Numbered from the stretch's first letter, positions 26,723-35,454 are shown. The stretch: 44,979 bases of DNA from Desulfobacterales bacterium (GCA_030688615.1 JAUYIZ010000158.1:1-44979); one strand, 5' to 3'. Notes: a model not told the origin generated them from the letters alone. Numbers and translations: made by a program.

Positions 26723-26850
26723 GAGGCGGTATCTACTGGGCCGATTTAAATCCGGTAATTGGAAGCGAACAGGGCGGCTTACGCCCTGTTCTCGTTATAC
26801 CCGACTCGGTGTACAAAAACCTTCAGGATAGCTGGTGGCAGTTTCCCTGA
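26707..26850 (+). pseudogene. MazF/PemK-family toxin, truncated
   Basis: The ATG at 26707 overlaps the old antitoxin end by 16 bases, the usual arrangement. The frame gives LRGGIYWADLNPVIGSEQGG then LRPVLVIP, the N-terminal hallmark of MazF/PemK endoribonucleases. It then leaves the family after about 37 residues and stops at 47, where the protein should be about 110. The catalytic C-terminal part is missing, so it is a remnant. Confidence 0.8.
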
Positions 26851-26950
26851 TGGCCACCTCACTCCCATGGTTGAAGTCAAATGTTTGAGGATGGAAAAGG
26901 AACAAATATTTAATATCAGGGCCGTACCCCCCATATGGCCTAAGTTGTTT

Positions 26951-27082
26951 TTGGCGTGGCGGAAAAGTGTCTGACCACAGGTGGGGGGATTTTCAAGTGG
27001 CCATCCGGGGTTTAAAGAAACATGATCGATGTATATTTGCAGGGATATTCCAAAAATATTTTCCGGTGGTGCGAAATGTAAG
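26951..27082 (+). repeat. 132-bp repeat, left (plus-oriented) copy
   Basis: Begins ttggcgtggcgg and ends gtgcgaaatgtaag. The reverse complement of 31214-31344 matches it over its whole length, with one substitution near the start and one extra base in a G run. Flanking sequences differ, so these are the true repeat borders. It has no clear coding content; the ccacaggtggg...ttcaagtggcc block recalls termini of some insertion sequences (uncertain). Confidence 0.85.
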
Positions 27083-27528
27083 TTAGAACCGCTTTTTTGG
27101 CCCTTAAAAGAGCTTTTTAAGATTAGGGAGCACGCTTGTTGGCTTGTGTCCAAGATGTCGGGATTGGGAACGGGTATCGATATTCTGATAAGGTTACAAA
27201 AATAGCCTATGGGGAACTTAAATTTCTCCGATTGGAATGGGATTCGAGGATCATTATCCGAAAATTGAGTATCCACGGATCGATTTTTTCAAGAATACCG
27301 ATGCAATTCTTGATTTAGATGAGGACAGGATCTTTGAAAAGCCGGGCCAAAGCTGAGGTGAGCTCGGCCCGCCGGCCATAGGCTGGATTACCCGTACCGG
27401 TTGTCAATTCACCGAATCGCCTTAGAATTTCGCGACAGTTTTGCAATCTGAAAAAAACCCCTCCAATGCGTACCCCCGAGTGTGGACTTTCTTCAAAATT
27501 TCTTCAAAATAATCATTTTTTTCCCGCC
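27083..27528. other. Coding debris, no intact gene
   Basis: Three short protein-like stretches in different plus-strand frames follow one another. One is around 27138-27200 (ACWLVSKMSGLGTGIDILIR), one around 27190-27250 (AYGELKFLRLEWDSR) and one around 27244-27354 (EDHYPKIEYPRIDFFKNTDA, then ILDLDEDRIFEKPGQS and a stop). They look like the end of a single gene broken by frameshifts. The family is not recognised. Confidence 0.3.
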
Positions 27529-27566
27529 TTGACACCCATCCATTAACTACTATATTGTGTTATAAT
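27529..27566 (+). promoter_or_regulatory. Sigma-70-type promoter upstream of the C25 peptidase
   Basis: TTGACA (27529-27534), a 16-base spacer and TATATT (27551-27556), with a second TATAAT at 27561-27566. It lies about 200 bases upstream of the ATG. A partial inverted repeat (gttataatgt at about 27559 and its complement at about 27645) spans the leader. Confidence 0.5.
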
Positions 27567-27761
27567 GTCGAGCGTTATTCTACTATCGCATGGCCATGAC
27601 TGACAAGAGCTATACCGGCTTATGCCAGCCCGAGCTTAATAACATTATAACCCTATAATGAAAAGCAGCAAGGGCCCTGTCACGTACCCGCTAAAATGGT
27701 GGCGCGGTCTTTAGAATCTGAAGCAACTTGCTTTTCTATCGATTTTTAAAAGGGGATCATT

Positions 27762-28565
27762 ATGACCAAGCCTACTTTAAAAAAAATGAGAATCGCGCAA
27801 AACCTCACTCGAAAAAACCCTCTAAGTTCAACCATAGTCCTCCTATCCGCCGTGGGTATCTTGGCTATCGCCCTGTTCTTTGGTTTTTTGCAAGTTGGAG
27901 TGGTCAAAGACGTTTTAGCTGGCGGCAGTAAAGGAAAAATCCCCCGCGGCAACATGGGACCGGTGAAATCAGATCTCCAGCCTTCCCAGGCGGTATTGGC
28001 GGAATTCGATTCTTTGAAAAATCACCTGTTACAGGTGCTGGAAAGCGATTTTAAAAACGGGTGGCGGGTCAGCTTACTCAACCAACTGGAGCATTCCAGG
28101 AAGGAATACGAGCGGGGAGAGCCTTGCGAGGCATCCAGAAAGTTGAAAACTTATTTTGTGCTGTCCCACAATCTGAAACGCCACGGGCTCGTGGAACTAG
28201 GTGCGGAGCTACTATTTCGCGGGCAGTTACTGCGCGCAGAAATAATCGCCGCTCTTGGGGACGGAGAAACCTGTTCCGGTCAGGAACGCGTCGGGTCCCA
28301 GCCGGAGATCACGGTCCTGCATTCGGACAACACCGCTTTTGCGGCCACTGTGACATTTGGTGAGCCCCTGCAGTCTCCTGCCAGCGGGGGCGGCGAGCAC
28401 TTCGTGGAATTGATTTTTCCGGGTCTTGAGGTTGGAATCAGCCTGGGCGGCCATCAAGCGAACGGGCAGCCCGGCATTCCGGTTTTTCACCGGCTTCTTG
28501 CCGTGCCCATGGGAGCTACCGCCGTTCTATCGTCGCAAGTAAGACTTCCGTTCTTGAGCTGTTGA
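27762..28565 (+). CDS. C25 peptidase, N-terminal part (frameshifted from the rest)
   Basis: 267 residues. The ATG follows AGGGGATCATT. A hydrophobic export segment lies at about 24-46 (STIVLLSAVGILAIALFFGF). Residues about 190-262 read like the propeptide region that precedes gingipain-type peptidases (FVELIFPGLEVGISLGGHQA, GQPGIPVFHRLLAVPMGATA). The frame ends at TGA 28563-28565. From about 28535 the -1 frame carries on the same protein (VASKTSVLELLNLYPKQPSP), so this and the next entry are one gene with a single frameshift. No slippery heptamer is visible, so mutation or sequencing error is likelier than programmed shifting. Confidence 0.7.
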   Translation: MTKPTLKKMRIAQNLTRKNPLSSTIVLLSAVGILAIALFFGFLQVGVVKDVLAGGSKGKIPRGNMGPVKSDLQPSQAVLAEFDSLKNHLLQVLESDFKNGWRVSLLNQLEHSRKEYERGEPCEASRKLKTYFVLSHNLKRHGLVELGAELLFRGQLLRAEIIAALGDGETCSGQERVGSQPEITVLHSDNTAFAATVTFGEPLQSPASGGGEHFVELIFPGLEVGISLGGHQANGQPGIPVFHRLLAVPMGATAVLSSQVRLPFLSC

Positions 28566-30898
28566 ATCTGTACCCCAAGCAACCATCGCCTGTTGACGCG
28601 GGAGACTTCGGCGACCCGCCTTTCACAAAAGACAGCGAATCCTATCAAAAAGATGAATTATATCCGGCAGGGGCTGTCAGTCTACAGACAATCGGCAGGA
28701 TGCGCGATCTTAATATTGTCCAAATAACCATTTCTCCCGTGCAGTACAACCCCGTTAGGCAGGTTGCCGTTCTCAACGAAGAGGTGAATTTTTCTGTCCA
28801 CTTTGACGGCGGAAGCGGAGCGTTTGTAACCAGTCAGGCTCTTAATCCTTTTGAGTCATTCAATTCCCAGGTTCTCTTCGAGACCGCAGTGCTTAACGGC
28901 GATCAATTATTAAATAACGTTCTTCATGTTACACCCGGCAGCTCTTTTGGTGCAGAACTCATCATTATAACGGATCCAACCTTCCTCTCAGCGGCCAATG
29001 ATCTGGCTGACTGGAAACGCGAAAAGGGGATTGTTACCAAGGTGGTCCAGTCAGGCCCCTCAAGCGCCGGTGGAATCGGCGTTAGCAGGAATAGTATCAA
29101 GGCTTTTCTCCAGGACCGTTGGGACAACGATAGAATCCGGCCATCATATGTTCTATTATTGGGCGATGCAGAATTCATACCTCCCTGGTATCGCTCCACT
29201 CAGGGGAGCGCAACCACAGGCACCGACCTGGATTATTCGCTGCTATCGGGCAATGACCTTCTTGCCGATGTGGGTCTTGCGCGAATCTCTGCGGATACGG
29301 CCGAGGAAGCTCAAACTGTAATCGACAAGATCATTCAATATGAAAAATTCCCCCCTGCTTCCTCGCCTGATTTTTACCGCTCCATCAGCATCCCGTCATA
29401 TTTTCAATGCTGCCGGGAGGATGGCAGGAGAGGCAGAAGCAGCCGGGGGTTCATAGAAACAGCGGAATTTATTCGTGACGGGTTACTGAAAAAAGGATAT
29501 CTTGTGGACCGCCTGTATTATAGCGATACGAGTTATCATCCCGATTATAGCAAGGACGAAACTCCCCGGCGCTATCGGTACGGCTGGAAACTGCCCGAAG
29601 AAATTGGCCCCGATAGCGGTTTTTTCTGGGATGCCGGCCAGACGGACCTTATTGATATGTTTGAGGACGGCCGGTTCCTGGTGATCCACAGAGACCATGG
29701 CGGACCTTTGGAATGGACAAGTCCCACCTTCACTACCGGCACACTAGTTGCTACAAAAAATCAGAATTTGCTGCCTGTATTATTCAGTGTCAATTGTGCT
29801 TCCGGTTTGTTTGACAATGAAACCGCCGGCGGAGACTACAACACCAATGCAACGAGTATCTATCTGCTGGAGCGATTCTTGCGCAAGGACAATGGTGGTG
29901 CTGTCGGCGCACTTGGCGATACAAGAAACAGTCCGACCTGGGCCAATAACGCCTTGGCGCGGGGCTTTTCCGATGCTGTTTTTCCTTCCCTGATCCCCGG
30001 TTATGGGGATAGTACTTCAGTAAGGCGACTGGCGGACATACTCAATTACGGAAAATTATACATGTTTACTCAGGTAGGAATGCTCCAACTTGGGGACGTC
30101 GTCTTTCAGGCGACAGATGCCAGTGACAACAATATATTATGGCATGCTTTTGGCGATCCGACCCAGGAGATCTGGACCCAGGAACCCGAGCATCTTCCCC
30201 AGATATATACTATGGAAAATTTAAATGACGCATTACTGGTTTCTTATGAGACGGAAGGTGCTACGATTACCGCCACCCAGAATGGTATGCCCATCGGCCG
30301 CGCCAGCGTGGTAAATGGCCAGGCGCGCCTGACGTTTACTGGAGCGCCGGACCCTTTAAAACCAATCCAGATTTCCGCAAGCAAAGCAAATGCCATCAGC
30401 CGTCGGCTGACCCCGCCGACACCCACCGGCGGGCCGGACTTGATGGTTTCACTTTCCGGGATTGTTGCCATTCTGGGGGGCAATGATATCGCGGGCGACA
30501 TAATTGTGGAGGTATCCAACACGGGTGACGAACCTGCGCCCGGAAACGTTGACGATAACGGCGACCCTACCAATATCGGGTACGCCATCGATATCGTCCT
30601 TTCAACCGACACCGTGGTCCCAGAAGGGTTCGCCGGCATTCCGAATGGATCTTTTCATGAAGACCGCCTGTTGGTGGGCGGACGCATCAGCCGCACCCCG
30701 CAAATTCCGGCCGGGCAGACCATTACGCTGTCTTCAGACCCGCCCATATCCAGTGATATCGGCGGGGTGATCCCCCCCTTGGGCACCCCTCCGGGAAGCT
30801 ACTTTCTCTGTGCCCGCATTGATCCGGGAGACAGGGTTGCCGAAACTGATGAAAATAACAACGTAGACTGCATTCCATTGGAAGTGCTTGAAAATTGA
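28562..30898 (+). CDS. C25 (gingipain-like) cysteine peptidase with CARDB-like C-terminus
   Basis: The frame starts at a TTG that is probably not a real start; it continues the previous entry after a frameshift. Residues about 120-520 form the caspase-fold peptidase domain of family C25: ELIIITDPTFLSAANDLADW, ILLLGDAEFIPPWY-like YVLLLGDAEFIPPWY, the His motif VIHRDHGG (about 378) and the catalytic Cys motif VNCASGLFD (about 412). A beta-sandwich follows, then a CARDB-like domain (about 625-775, DLMVSLSG, VEVSNTGDEP, DPGDRVAETDENNNVDC). The whole protein would be about 1045 residues, exported by the N-terminal segment. It is probably a secreted or surface endopeptidase if the frameshift is not real; otherwise a pseudogene. 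The 132-bp inverted repeats flank it. Confidence 0.85.
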   Translation: MNLYPKQPSPVDAGDFGDPPFTKDSESYQKDELYPAGAVSLQTIGRMRDLNIVQITISPVQYNPVRQVAVLNEEVNFSVHFDGGSGAFVTSQALNPFESFNSQVLFETAVLNGDQLLNNVLHVTPGSSFGAELIIITDPTFLSAANDLADWKREKGIVTKVVQSGPSSAGGIGVSRNSIKAFLQDRWDNDRIRPSYVLLLGDAEFIPPWYRSTQGSATTGTDLDYSLLSGNDLLADVGLARISADTAEEAQTVIDKIIQYEKFPPASSPDFYRSISIPSYFQCCREDGRRGRSSRGFIETAEFIRDGLLKKGYLVDRLYYSDTSYHPDYSKDETPRRYRYGWKLPEEIGPDSGFFWDAGQTDLIDMFEDGRFLVIHRDHGGPLEWTSPTFTTGTLVATKNQNLLPVLFSVNCASGLFDNETAGGDYNTNATSIYLLERFLRKDNGGAVGALGDTRNSPTWANNALARGFSDAVFPSLIPGYGDSTSVRRLADILNYGKLYMFTQVGMLQLGDVVFQATDASDNNILWHAFGDPTQEIWTQEPEHLPQIYTMENLNDALLVSYETEGATITATQNGMPIGRASVVNGQARLTFTGAPDPLKPIQISASKANAISRRLTPPTPTGGPDLMVSLSGIVAILGGNDIAGDIIVEVSNTGDEPAPGNVDDNGDPTNIGYAIDIVLSTDTVVPEGFAGIPNGSFHEDRLLVGGRISRTPQIPAGQTITLSSDPPISSDIGGVIPPLGTPPGSYFLCARIDPGDRVAETDENNNVDCIPLEVLEN

Positions 30899-31007
30899 CC
30901 GGTGGATGAAGCCGACCTCGACCGCGGTGCAATCAAGGGAGTGCTCAATCACAGTGCTATGGGCGAATTTTCGATGACATGGCCCCAAAAGGGTTGCGAT
31001 TCCGCGA

Positions 31008-31158
31008 TTCGCGATTCCGGCGATTCCCGATTCCGGGTCGGACCAAGGCAACCGATTCCGGGTCGATTCCGGATCGGACCAAGGGGTCCGGGTCGGCCCG
31101 GGTCGGGTCGGACCTCGGCGCCGGGTCGGGTCCGCCGGGTCGGGTCGGACCAAGGCAA
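31008..31158. repeat. GC-rich degenerate tandem repeat
   Basis: First cgattcc-type units (gattccgcgattcgcgattc, cggcgattcccgattccggg), then gggtcggacc, gggtcggcccgggtcgggtc and similar units. This is simple-sequence expansion with no frame that looks like protein. It sits between the peptidase gene and the right copy of the 131-bp repeat. Confidence 0.65.
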
Positions 31159-31213
31159 AAGGTTGAAATGGTTCATGAAGTCGTAAAATCGATGCTCAAT
31201 ATGACACTTAGAG

Positions 31214-31344
31214 CTTACATTTCGCACCACCGGAAAATATTTTTGGAATATCCCTGCAAATATACATCGATCATGTTTCTTTAAACCCCGGATGGCCACT
31301 TGAAAATCTCCCACCTGTGGTCAGACACTTTTCCCCCACGCCAA
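31214..31344 (-). repeat. 131-bp repeat, right (minus-oriented) copy
   Basis: Reverse complement of the sequence at 26951-27082, about 98% identical by eye. The inner ends of the two copies are 4.1 kb apart. The outer side runs directly into a transposase remnant. A 14-bp piece of its inner end (cttacatttcgcac) recurs in direct orientation at 31632-31645. Confidence 0.85.
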
Positions 31345-31571
31345 TTCAAATGATAGGCATTGAGTTTCGGCAATATCTCCTCTAATTTCACAATGGCGTT
31401 CTGTATTTTTCTCTCTCTTCTGGCTTCATCCTCTTTCTGTTTTGAGCTGCTGTGAACAAAAATGATGCGGAAGCCTTCTTTCGTCCGTTTGCCCTCATGA
31501 TAGCACGGGGGTTTAGCACGGGGTTTAGCACGGGGGTCGGGCCTGGCACGGGGGCACGGGGGTCGGGCCAT
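31345..31571 (-). mobile_element. Transposase remnant, IS1634/IS4-like
   Basis: The minus-strand frame reads GKRTKEGFRIIFVHSSSKQK then EDEARRERKIQNAIVKLEEI and LPKLNAYHL. This resembles the segment of IS1634-family transposases in which the protein refers to a 'vhSs.k...ea.rrer...a...L..l' helix. It breaks off exactly where the 131-bp repeat begins. No DDE residues remain. Its upstream part is replaced by the low-complexity block 31497-31572. Confidence 0.5.
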
Positions 31572-31572
31572 A
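31497..31572. repeat. Short tandem repeat, tagcacggggg units
   Basis: Repeats of tagcacgggggt and cacgggggtcgggcc in tandem. A second simple-sequence block, different in unit from 31008-31158, lying on the other side of the transposase remnant. Confidence 0.6.
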
Positions 31573-31621
31573 GGAAGATATTGATATTGTAATTAAATCA
31601 TTTAAAAGTAGCGTCATATAA

Positions 31622-31818
31622 TACCTTAAAACTTACATTTCGCACTATGAAAAACGAGTTTCTGGGTTTATGTACGACTCTGCCGAAAGGCTGGGCCTCA
31701 ATTTATTGGAGAGGGCCAAATTGTGCTGGACAAAGCCAAATGCATTTGTTATGCATACGATGCATGAGGCTGTCAGAAGGCGCATAATACTTAAAGATTG
31801 CTCTAAAACGTAGTATTA
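31622..31818 (+). pseudogene. Unidentified protein fragment (C-terminal end)
   Basis: An open plus-strand frame with protein-like composition: YLKTYISHYEKRVSGFMYDS, AERLGLNLLERAKLCWTKPN, AFVMHTMHEAVRRRIILKDC, SKT and TAG. There is no start codon with a ribosome site. It looks like the last 65 residues of a lost gene. The family is not recognised. Confidence 0.3.
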
Positions 31819-32065
31819 CCAATTGATCGGGAAGGAATTCATTTGAAAGTACATTCGGTGCGTTGATATACTCACGTGTGGACGGGTGGACTTCACTTCT
31901 GATAGCTTCATATTTATTTTCGAACCCACAAAATATCAGACAGCCTCCAAACCTTTTATATGTCTGCGGTCGTTTTTCTCACTGGTATCCCCCAACAGGT
32001 GGAGGTGTCCGACCGCTTCCAATCAACTTTCGTTCAGGGCAATTGAAGAACCCCGCCTATCACTT
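31819..32065. other. Intergenic, nothing recognised
   Basis: AT-rich sequence without a convincing frame, hairpin or promoter on either strand. Confidence 0.4.
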
Positions 32066-32533
32066 TCACTTGGTCTTCTTTTTTTTCGACTGCAGAAATT
32101 TTCCTCCCGTATCCAGGACTATTTTCACCTCTTTTCTCAGCCTCTCGAAATCTTTGGTGAAATAGATTTCCAAAATTTTCGGGTCCCGCGTCGTATGAAC
32201 CTCGCGAATACCCTGTTTTTTGTTTTGCATGGAAATGTCATGCTCAAAGTTGCCGGGGTAGTACAAATTGCCTTCCCCGGATTCCTCTACAGTAAACTTG
32301 GCCCCCGCCGGGCTGGCAAGGAAAACGCCCACGAGTTTGGCGGCATTGGGATGCCTTGCCCCCTTTCGTACCGCCAGAGAATAATTTGAAACATCGGCAA
32401 AATCCAAGGCTTGAAATTCAGCCGGCATGCCTTTAGCTCGCGCGCTCATTACCAATTGGCTGCCGAGGATACAGAAACTGATTTCGCTGAGCAGATAGCG
32501 AGCCTGCATCTCGGCATATCCCCCCTGCTCTGA
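32066..32533 (-). pseudogene. C-terminal fragment of an ABC Fe3+-type solute-binding protein
   Basis: The frame reads (from just after the stop of the next gene upstream) GYAEMQARYLLSEISFCILG, FQALDFADVSNYSLAVRKGA, RHPNAAKLVGVFLASPAGAK, NLYYPGNFEHDIS and so on. These are the last 155 or so residues of a binding protein of the same broad family as 25257-26372 and 37993-39117. The N-terminal half is gone: the homology begins within a few bases of the TAG that ends the 715-residue gene. This is a deletion or recombination joint, not a functional gene, although an ATG at 32509 gives a 147-residue frame. Confidence 0.72.
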
Positions 32534-34681
32534 CTACTTCGCCAGCGGATCGGGCCGAAGCTGGAAGTGTACCACCAGCGGCTTTGAACCCTTGCCGCCT
32601 TCCATGAGCCACGGCGTCCGGTCACCGCTTGTCGTCCACAGTCCCCGGCCTTTCCAGCCAGAATTCGGATCGTCGATGCGCCCGTCGAACCCCTTGGCGT
32701 AGAAGCCGAGCGGGTACGGTACGCGCAGCGTGACCATCTGGCCGTCCTTGAGGGCAATAAGCCCGTCGTTGAGATTGCCCGTCGACATCGGCACGTCGTC
32801 CCCGAGCCCGAACGTGTTGTGCTGGTCGACCCAGGTGTAATAGCTTGATTCCGCGCTATTCTCCCCAATCCCTTTGAAGCCGGGGCCGGGGTACTGGTAG
32901 AAGGTCCATCCTTCGCGGCAATGATTGCCAGTTGCCTCTGGACCGTTGAGCGGCCCCTTGCACTTGCGGCGGTCGAAACTGCCCATATGACCGCTCCCCA
33001 GCGACACCCAGACAACGCCCTGCTTGTCGATATCGCCACCGCGAGGGCCGAACCCGGGCAGGGGGATGTTGTAGATTTCCGTAAGCGCGGTCGCCGGCGG
33101 GTTGGGGCCGGGATCGAGCCGCACGACCTTTCCTGTCCCGCCCTGGACTCCAGCGGTGCCCCAGACAGAGCTGTCGACCGGGCTCGGCATCACCGCGTAG
33201 AAGCCGGCGATGACCTGCTTATCCTTGGTGAGATCCACGGGGTCCTCTGGTCCGACATAGGAGTCTCGCTTGCCGTTGCCGTTGGTATCCAGGATCAACG
33301 CGGTCCAGCCCTGGGACTTTGCCGCGTCACCCGTTTCCAGAAACTCCTTGGTGTTTAGCCAGCCGACCACGGTGCCCCCGCCGCTGGTCCACAAGGTGTC
33401 GTTCGCATCGTAGCCGAACTGCAGGTGATGGGTCGAGAAGCAAGTATCGATCATCGTATATTTCTTCGTCTTCGGGTCAAACATGGACAGATGGCGGCTG
33501 CTCTTGCCCAGCGGAATCAACTTGGCCGAGGGATGGTCCGATCCCTCCTTGCAGGCACTGGGGTTGTTTTCGTTGCGCACCCGCGCCGCGAACCACACAC
33601 GCCCCTGGTTGTCGAACATCGGGTTGTGATTGCTGGTTTTACTGTTCCAAATCATTTCGTCGCCCCAAAAGGCCGAAGGCATCACCGGCTTGGCGATGGC
33701 ATGGCCCGCCCTTGCAACCTTAGTGCCTTTCATCGTAGGCGCTTCGAAGGCCCACGTCACATTCTTGACCGGGTCGAGCACGGGAATGGCGTCGGTGCTG
33801 AACTCCGGCGAGCCGTATAACGGGCCGAAGGCATTGACCGTCGGGTTCCGGCGATCGGTGGAGATCAGGTCGTGAAGGTAGTGCTTTTCGGTATGCCAGT
33901 CGCGCACGGTGACCACGATGTTGCGCTCCACGCCTTGCGGACGGGCCGGCTTGGCGTGGGGCAGCTCGCCCTTTGCCACGCGGTCGGTCCAGTCGCCAAA
34001 GTACTTGAACGGCATGCCGCCCAATTTGTCGACCAGGGCACCGGTCATTGCGCTGCCAGCCTGGCCGGACTGTACGCGGCGCCTCCAGCCTTCCTCCCCG
34101 GTGCCGAACGCCGCGGGGATCGTGCGGGTCGCAAGATTGCCCAGCTGATGACAACCAACGCAGCTGCGATTTTTCATGAACGCGAGCCAGTCGGTCTGCT
34201 TGATCTTGGCAGGTATGTCGCTCTTGCCACCGAACCGGCGCTTGTCCGGAATCTCAAGCATCGAGTACCAGTAGATCGCCGGATAGTACTGGGCGGCCGC
34301 CGCATCGTTGGGGGCAGCAACGGCTTTGAGGTTCACGATCTTGCCGGGCGCGCTCTCGGAAAAGGCCGAGTCCACGAGCCCATAGCCGCGTACCCAGATG
34401 TCGTAAGTGGCGTTCGGCAAATCAGGCAGGACGTAACGGCCGCTATCATCGGTCACGACGATCTTGATGAACCGGGTCCCGAGTTCTTTCGTCTCAGCGA
34501 TCACCCAGACACCCGCTTCAGGCCCGTTGGGTCCGGTGACAACGCCACCAATGTCGTCGCGGTCGATCGCGACATCCTGGGCTGTGGCCGACCCGAGGCT
34601 CACGGGCAGTGCGAATCCAGCAAGCACGGCGGCAAAAATGACCAACCTCGCAATTGTGTTACGAGCAGATTTTTTTAACAC
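32534..34681 (-). CDS. Exported CxxCH beta-propeller-like protein with regulatory-like domain
   Basis: 715 residues. Signal peptide 1-36 (ending ATAQ). Residues about 38-115 form a carboxypeptidase-regulatory-like beta-sandwich (GVVTGPNGPEAGVWVIAETK, DDSGRYVLPDLP). A haem c attachment motif CVGCH follows at about 176-180. The rest is a repeat-rich region with the look of a streptogramin-lyase-like propeller (DNQGRVWFAAR, DANDTLWTSGGG, KQGVVWVSLGSGHMG). Family members are annotated only as 'carboxypeptidase regulatory-like domain-containing'; a periplasmic c-type cytochrome-linked enzyme is plausible. GTG start after AAGGAAGGAAC. Base composition and style look more like alpha/betaproteobacterial genes than the neighbours, which suggests transfer. 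Confidence 0.82.
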   Translation of the reverse strand: MLKKSARNTIARLVIFAAVLAGFALPVSLGSATAQDVAIDRDDIGGVVTGPNGPEAGVWVIAETKELGTRFIKIVVTDDSGRYVLPDLPNATYDIWVRGYGLVDSAFSESAPGKIVNLKAVAAPNDAAAAQYYPAIYWYSMLEIPDKRRFGGKSDIPAKIKQTDWLAFMKNRSCVGCHQLGNLATRTIPAAFGTGEEGWRRRVQSGQAGSAMTGALVDKLGGMPFKYFGDWTDRVAKGELPHAKPARPQGVERNIVVTVRDWHTEKHYLHDLISTDRRNPTVNAFGPLYGSPEFSTDAIPVLDPVKNVTWAFEAPTMKGTKVARAGHAIAKPVMPSAFWGDEMIWNSKTSNHNPMFDNQGRVWFAARVRNENNPSACKEGSDHPSAKLIPLGKSSRHLSMFDPKTKKYTMIDTCFSTHHLQFGYDANDTLWTSGGGTVVGWLNTKEFLETGDAAKSQGWTALILDTNGNGKRDSYVGPEDPVDLTKDKQVIAGFYAVMPSPVDSSVWGTAGVQGGTGKVVRLDPGPNPPATALTEIYNIPLPGFGPRGGDIDKQGVVWVSLGSGHMGSFDRRKCKGPLNGPEATGNHCREGWTFYQYPGPGFKGIGENSAESSYYTWVDQHNTFGLGDDVPMSTGNLNDGLIALKDGQMVTLRVPYPLGFYAKGFDGRIDDPNSGWKGRGLWTTSGDRTPWLMEGGKGSKPLVVHFQLRPDPLAK

Positions 34682-34845
34682 GACCTGTTCCTTCCTTTTT
34701 TTGATAGCCTCTTCAGGAGTCCCCTCTCTTGAGCAGAGAATATCACACTTTTTATCTTACACGGGTGAAAAGTTCACCGGGTATTTCGGTTCCCAGATCT
34801 TTTTGGTGAGGCATAAAAAACTATTTTCCGGAATAATCCTGCTCT

Positions 34846-35454
34846 TTAAATCGGCCTTCTATCCAATGTAAAAATATCCGTCGTCCGGCAATAGATATTC
34901 CCTTCACCTAGTCGGCCGATGATTTTCGCCTTGATCGGATCCACTTTTCCATCCGTCAATATTTCATCCTGGATATGAACCAGTAGAATTTCCCCGAAAA
35001 CAATGCTGCTCATGCTGGGTTTTTGGCCCAACTCCAGTACCTGCATGAGCCGGCACTCCAAGCTGATAGGCGCCTCCAGTATGCGGGGGGATTTAATCTT
35101 TTCGCTATTTATCGCTGTAAGGCCGACTTCTTTCATTTCATCGATTCCCGGCGGATAATCGGCCCCGGCCTGATGCATGGTCTGGCATAGATCCTCATCG
35201 ACCAGGTTGACAACAAAATCGCCGGTAGATTCGATATTTCTGATCGTGTCTTTTTTTTTCCCTTTACGTCTGCCCGCTGCAAAAACCAACACCGGTGGAC
35301 TGGCCGTCAAACGGACAAACGCGCTGAAAGGAGCCGCGTTATATCTGCCCTCTGCATCCAGAGTGGAAACGAAGGCAATGGGCCGGGGGGTGATCAATCC
35401 GGCGAAAAAATGGTGAAGATCCTTTCGGGGCAAGGTGATCGGTTCAACTTTCAT
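34846..35454 (-). CDS. Flavin reductase-like FMN-binding protein
   Basis: 202 residues. It follows the flavin_reductase-like fold: LITPRPIAFVSTLDAEGRYN, AAPFSAF, the KKKDTIRNIESTGDFVVNLV block and SIVFGEILLVHIQDEIL near the end. Such proteins bind FMN and pass electrons from NAD(P)H to flavin or a partner enzyme. The ATG at 35454 is chosen because GGAGGTACCA is directly upstream; a start at 35466 would bury that site. It lies 86 bp downstream of the reductive-dehalogenase-like gene in the same direction, so it may supply that enzyme with electrons (inference). Confidence 0.88.
   Translation of the reverse strand: MKVEPITLPRKDLHHFFAGLITPRPIAFVSTLDAEGRYNAAPFSAFVRLTASPPVLVFAAGRRKGKKKDTIRNIESTGDFVVNLVDEDLCQTMHQAGADYPPGIDEMKEVGLTAINSEKIKSPRILEAPISLECRLMQVLELGQKPSMSSIVFGEILLVHIQDEILTDGKVDPIKAKIIGRLGEGNIYCRTTDIFTLDRRPI

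Noticed and set aside
28530-28565. Programmed -1 frameshifting in the C25 peptidase
   Set aside because: No slippery heptamer (X XXY YYZ) and no clear downstream structure; mutation or error is simpler.
30902-31314. Several short frames on both strands over the GC-rich tandem block
   Set aside because: Pro/Gly/Arg/Thr simple sequence produced by the repeat; no start signals.
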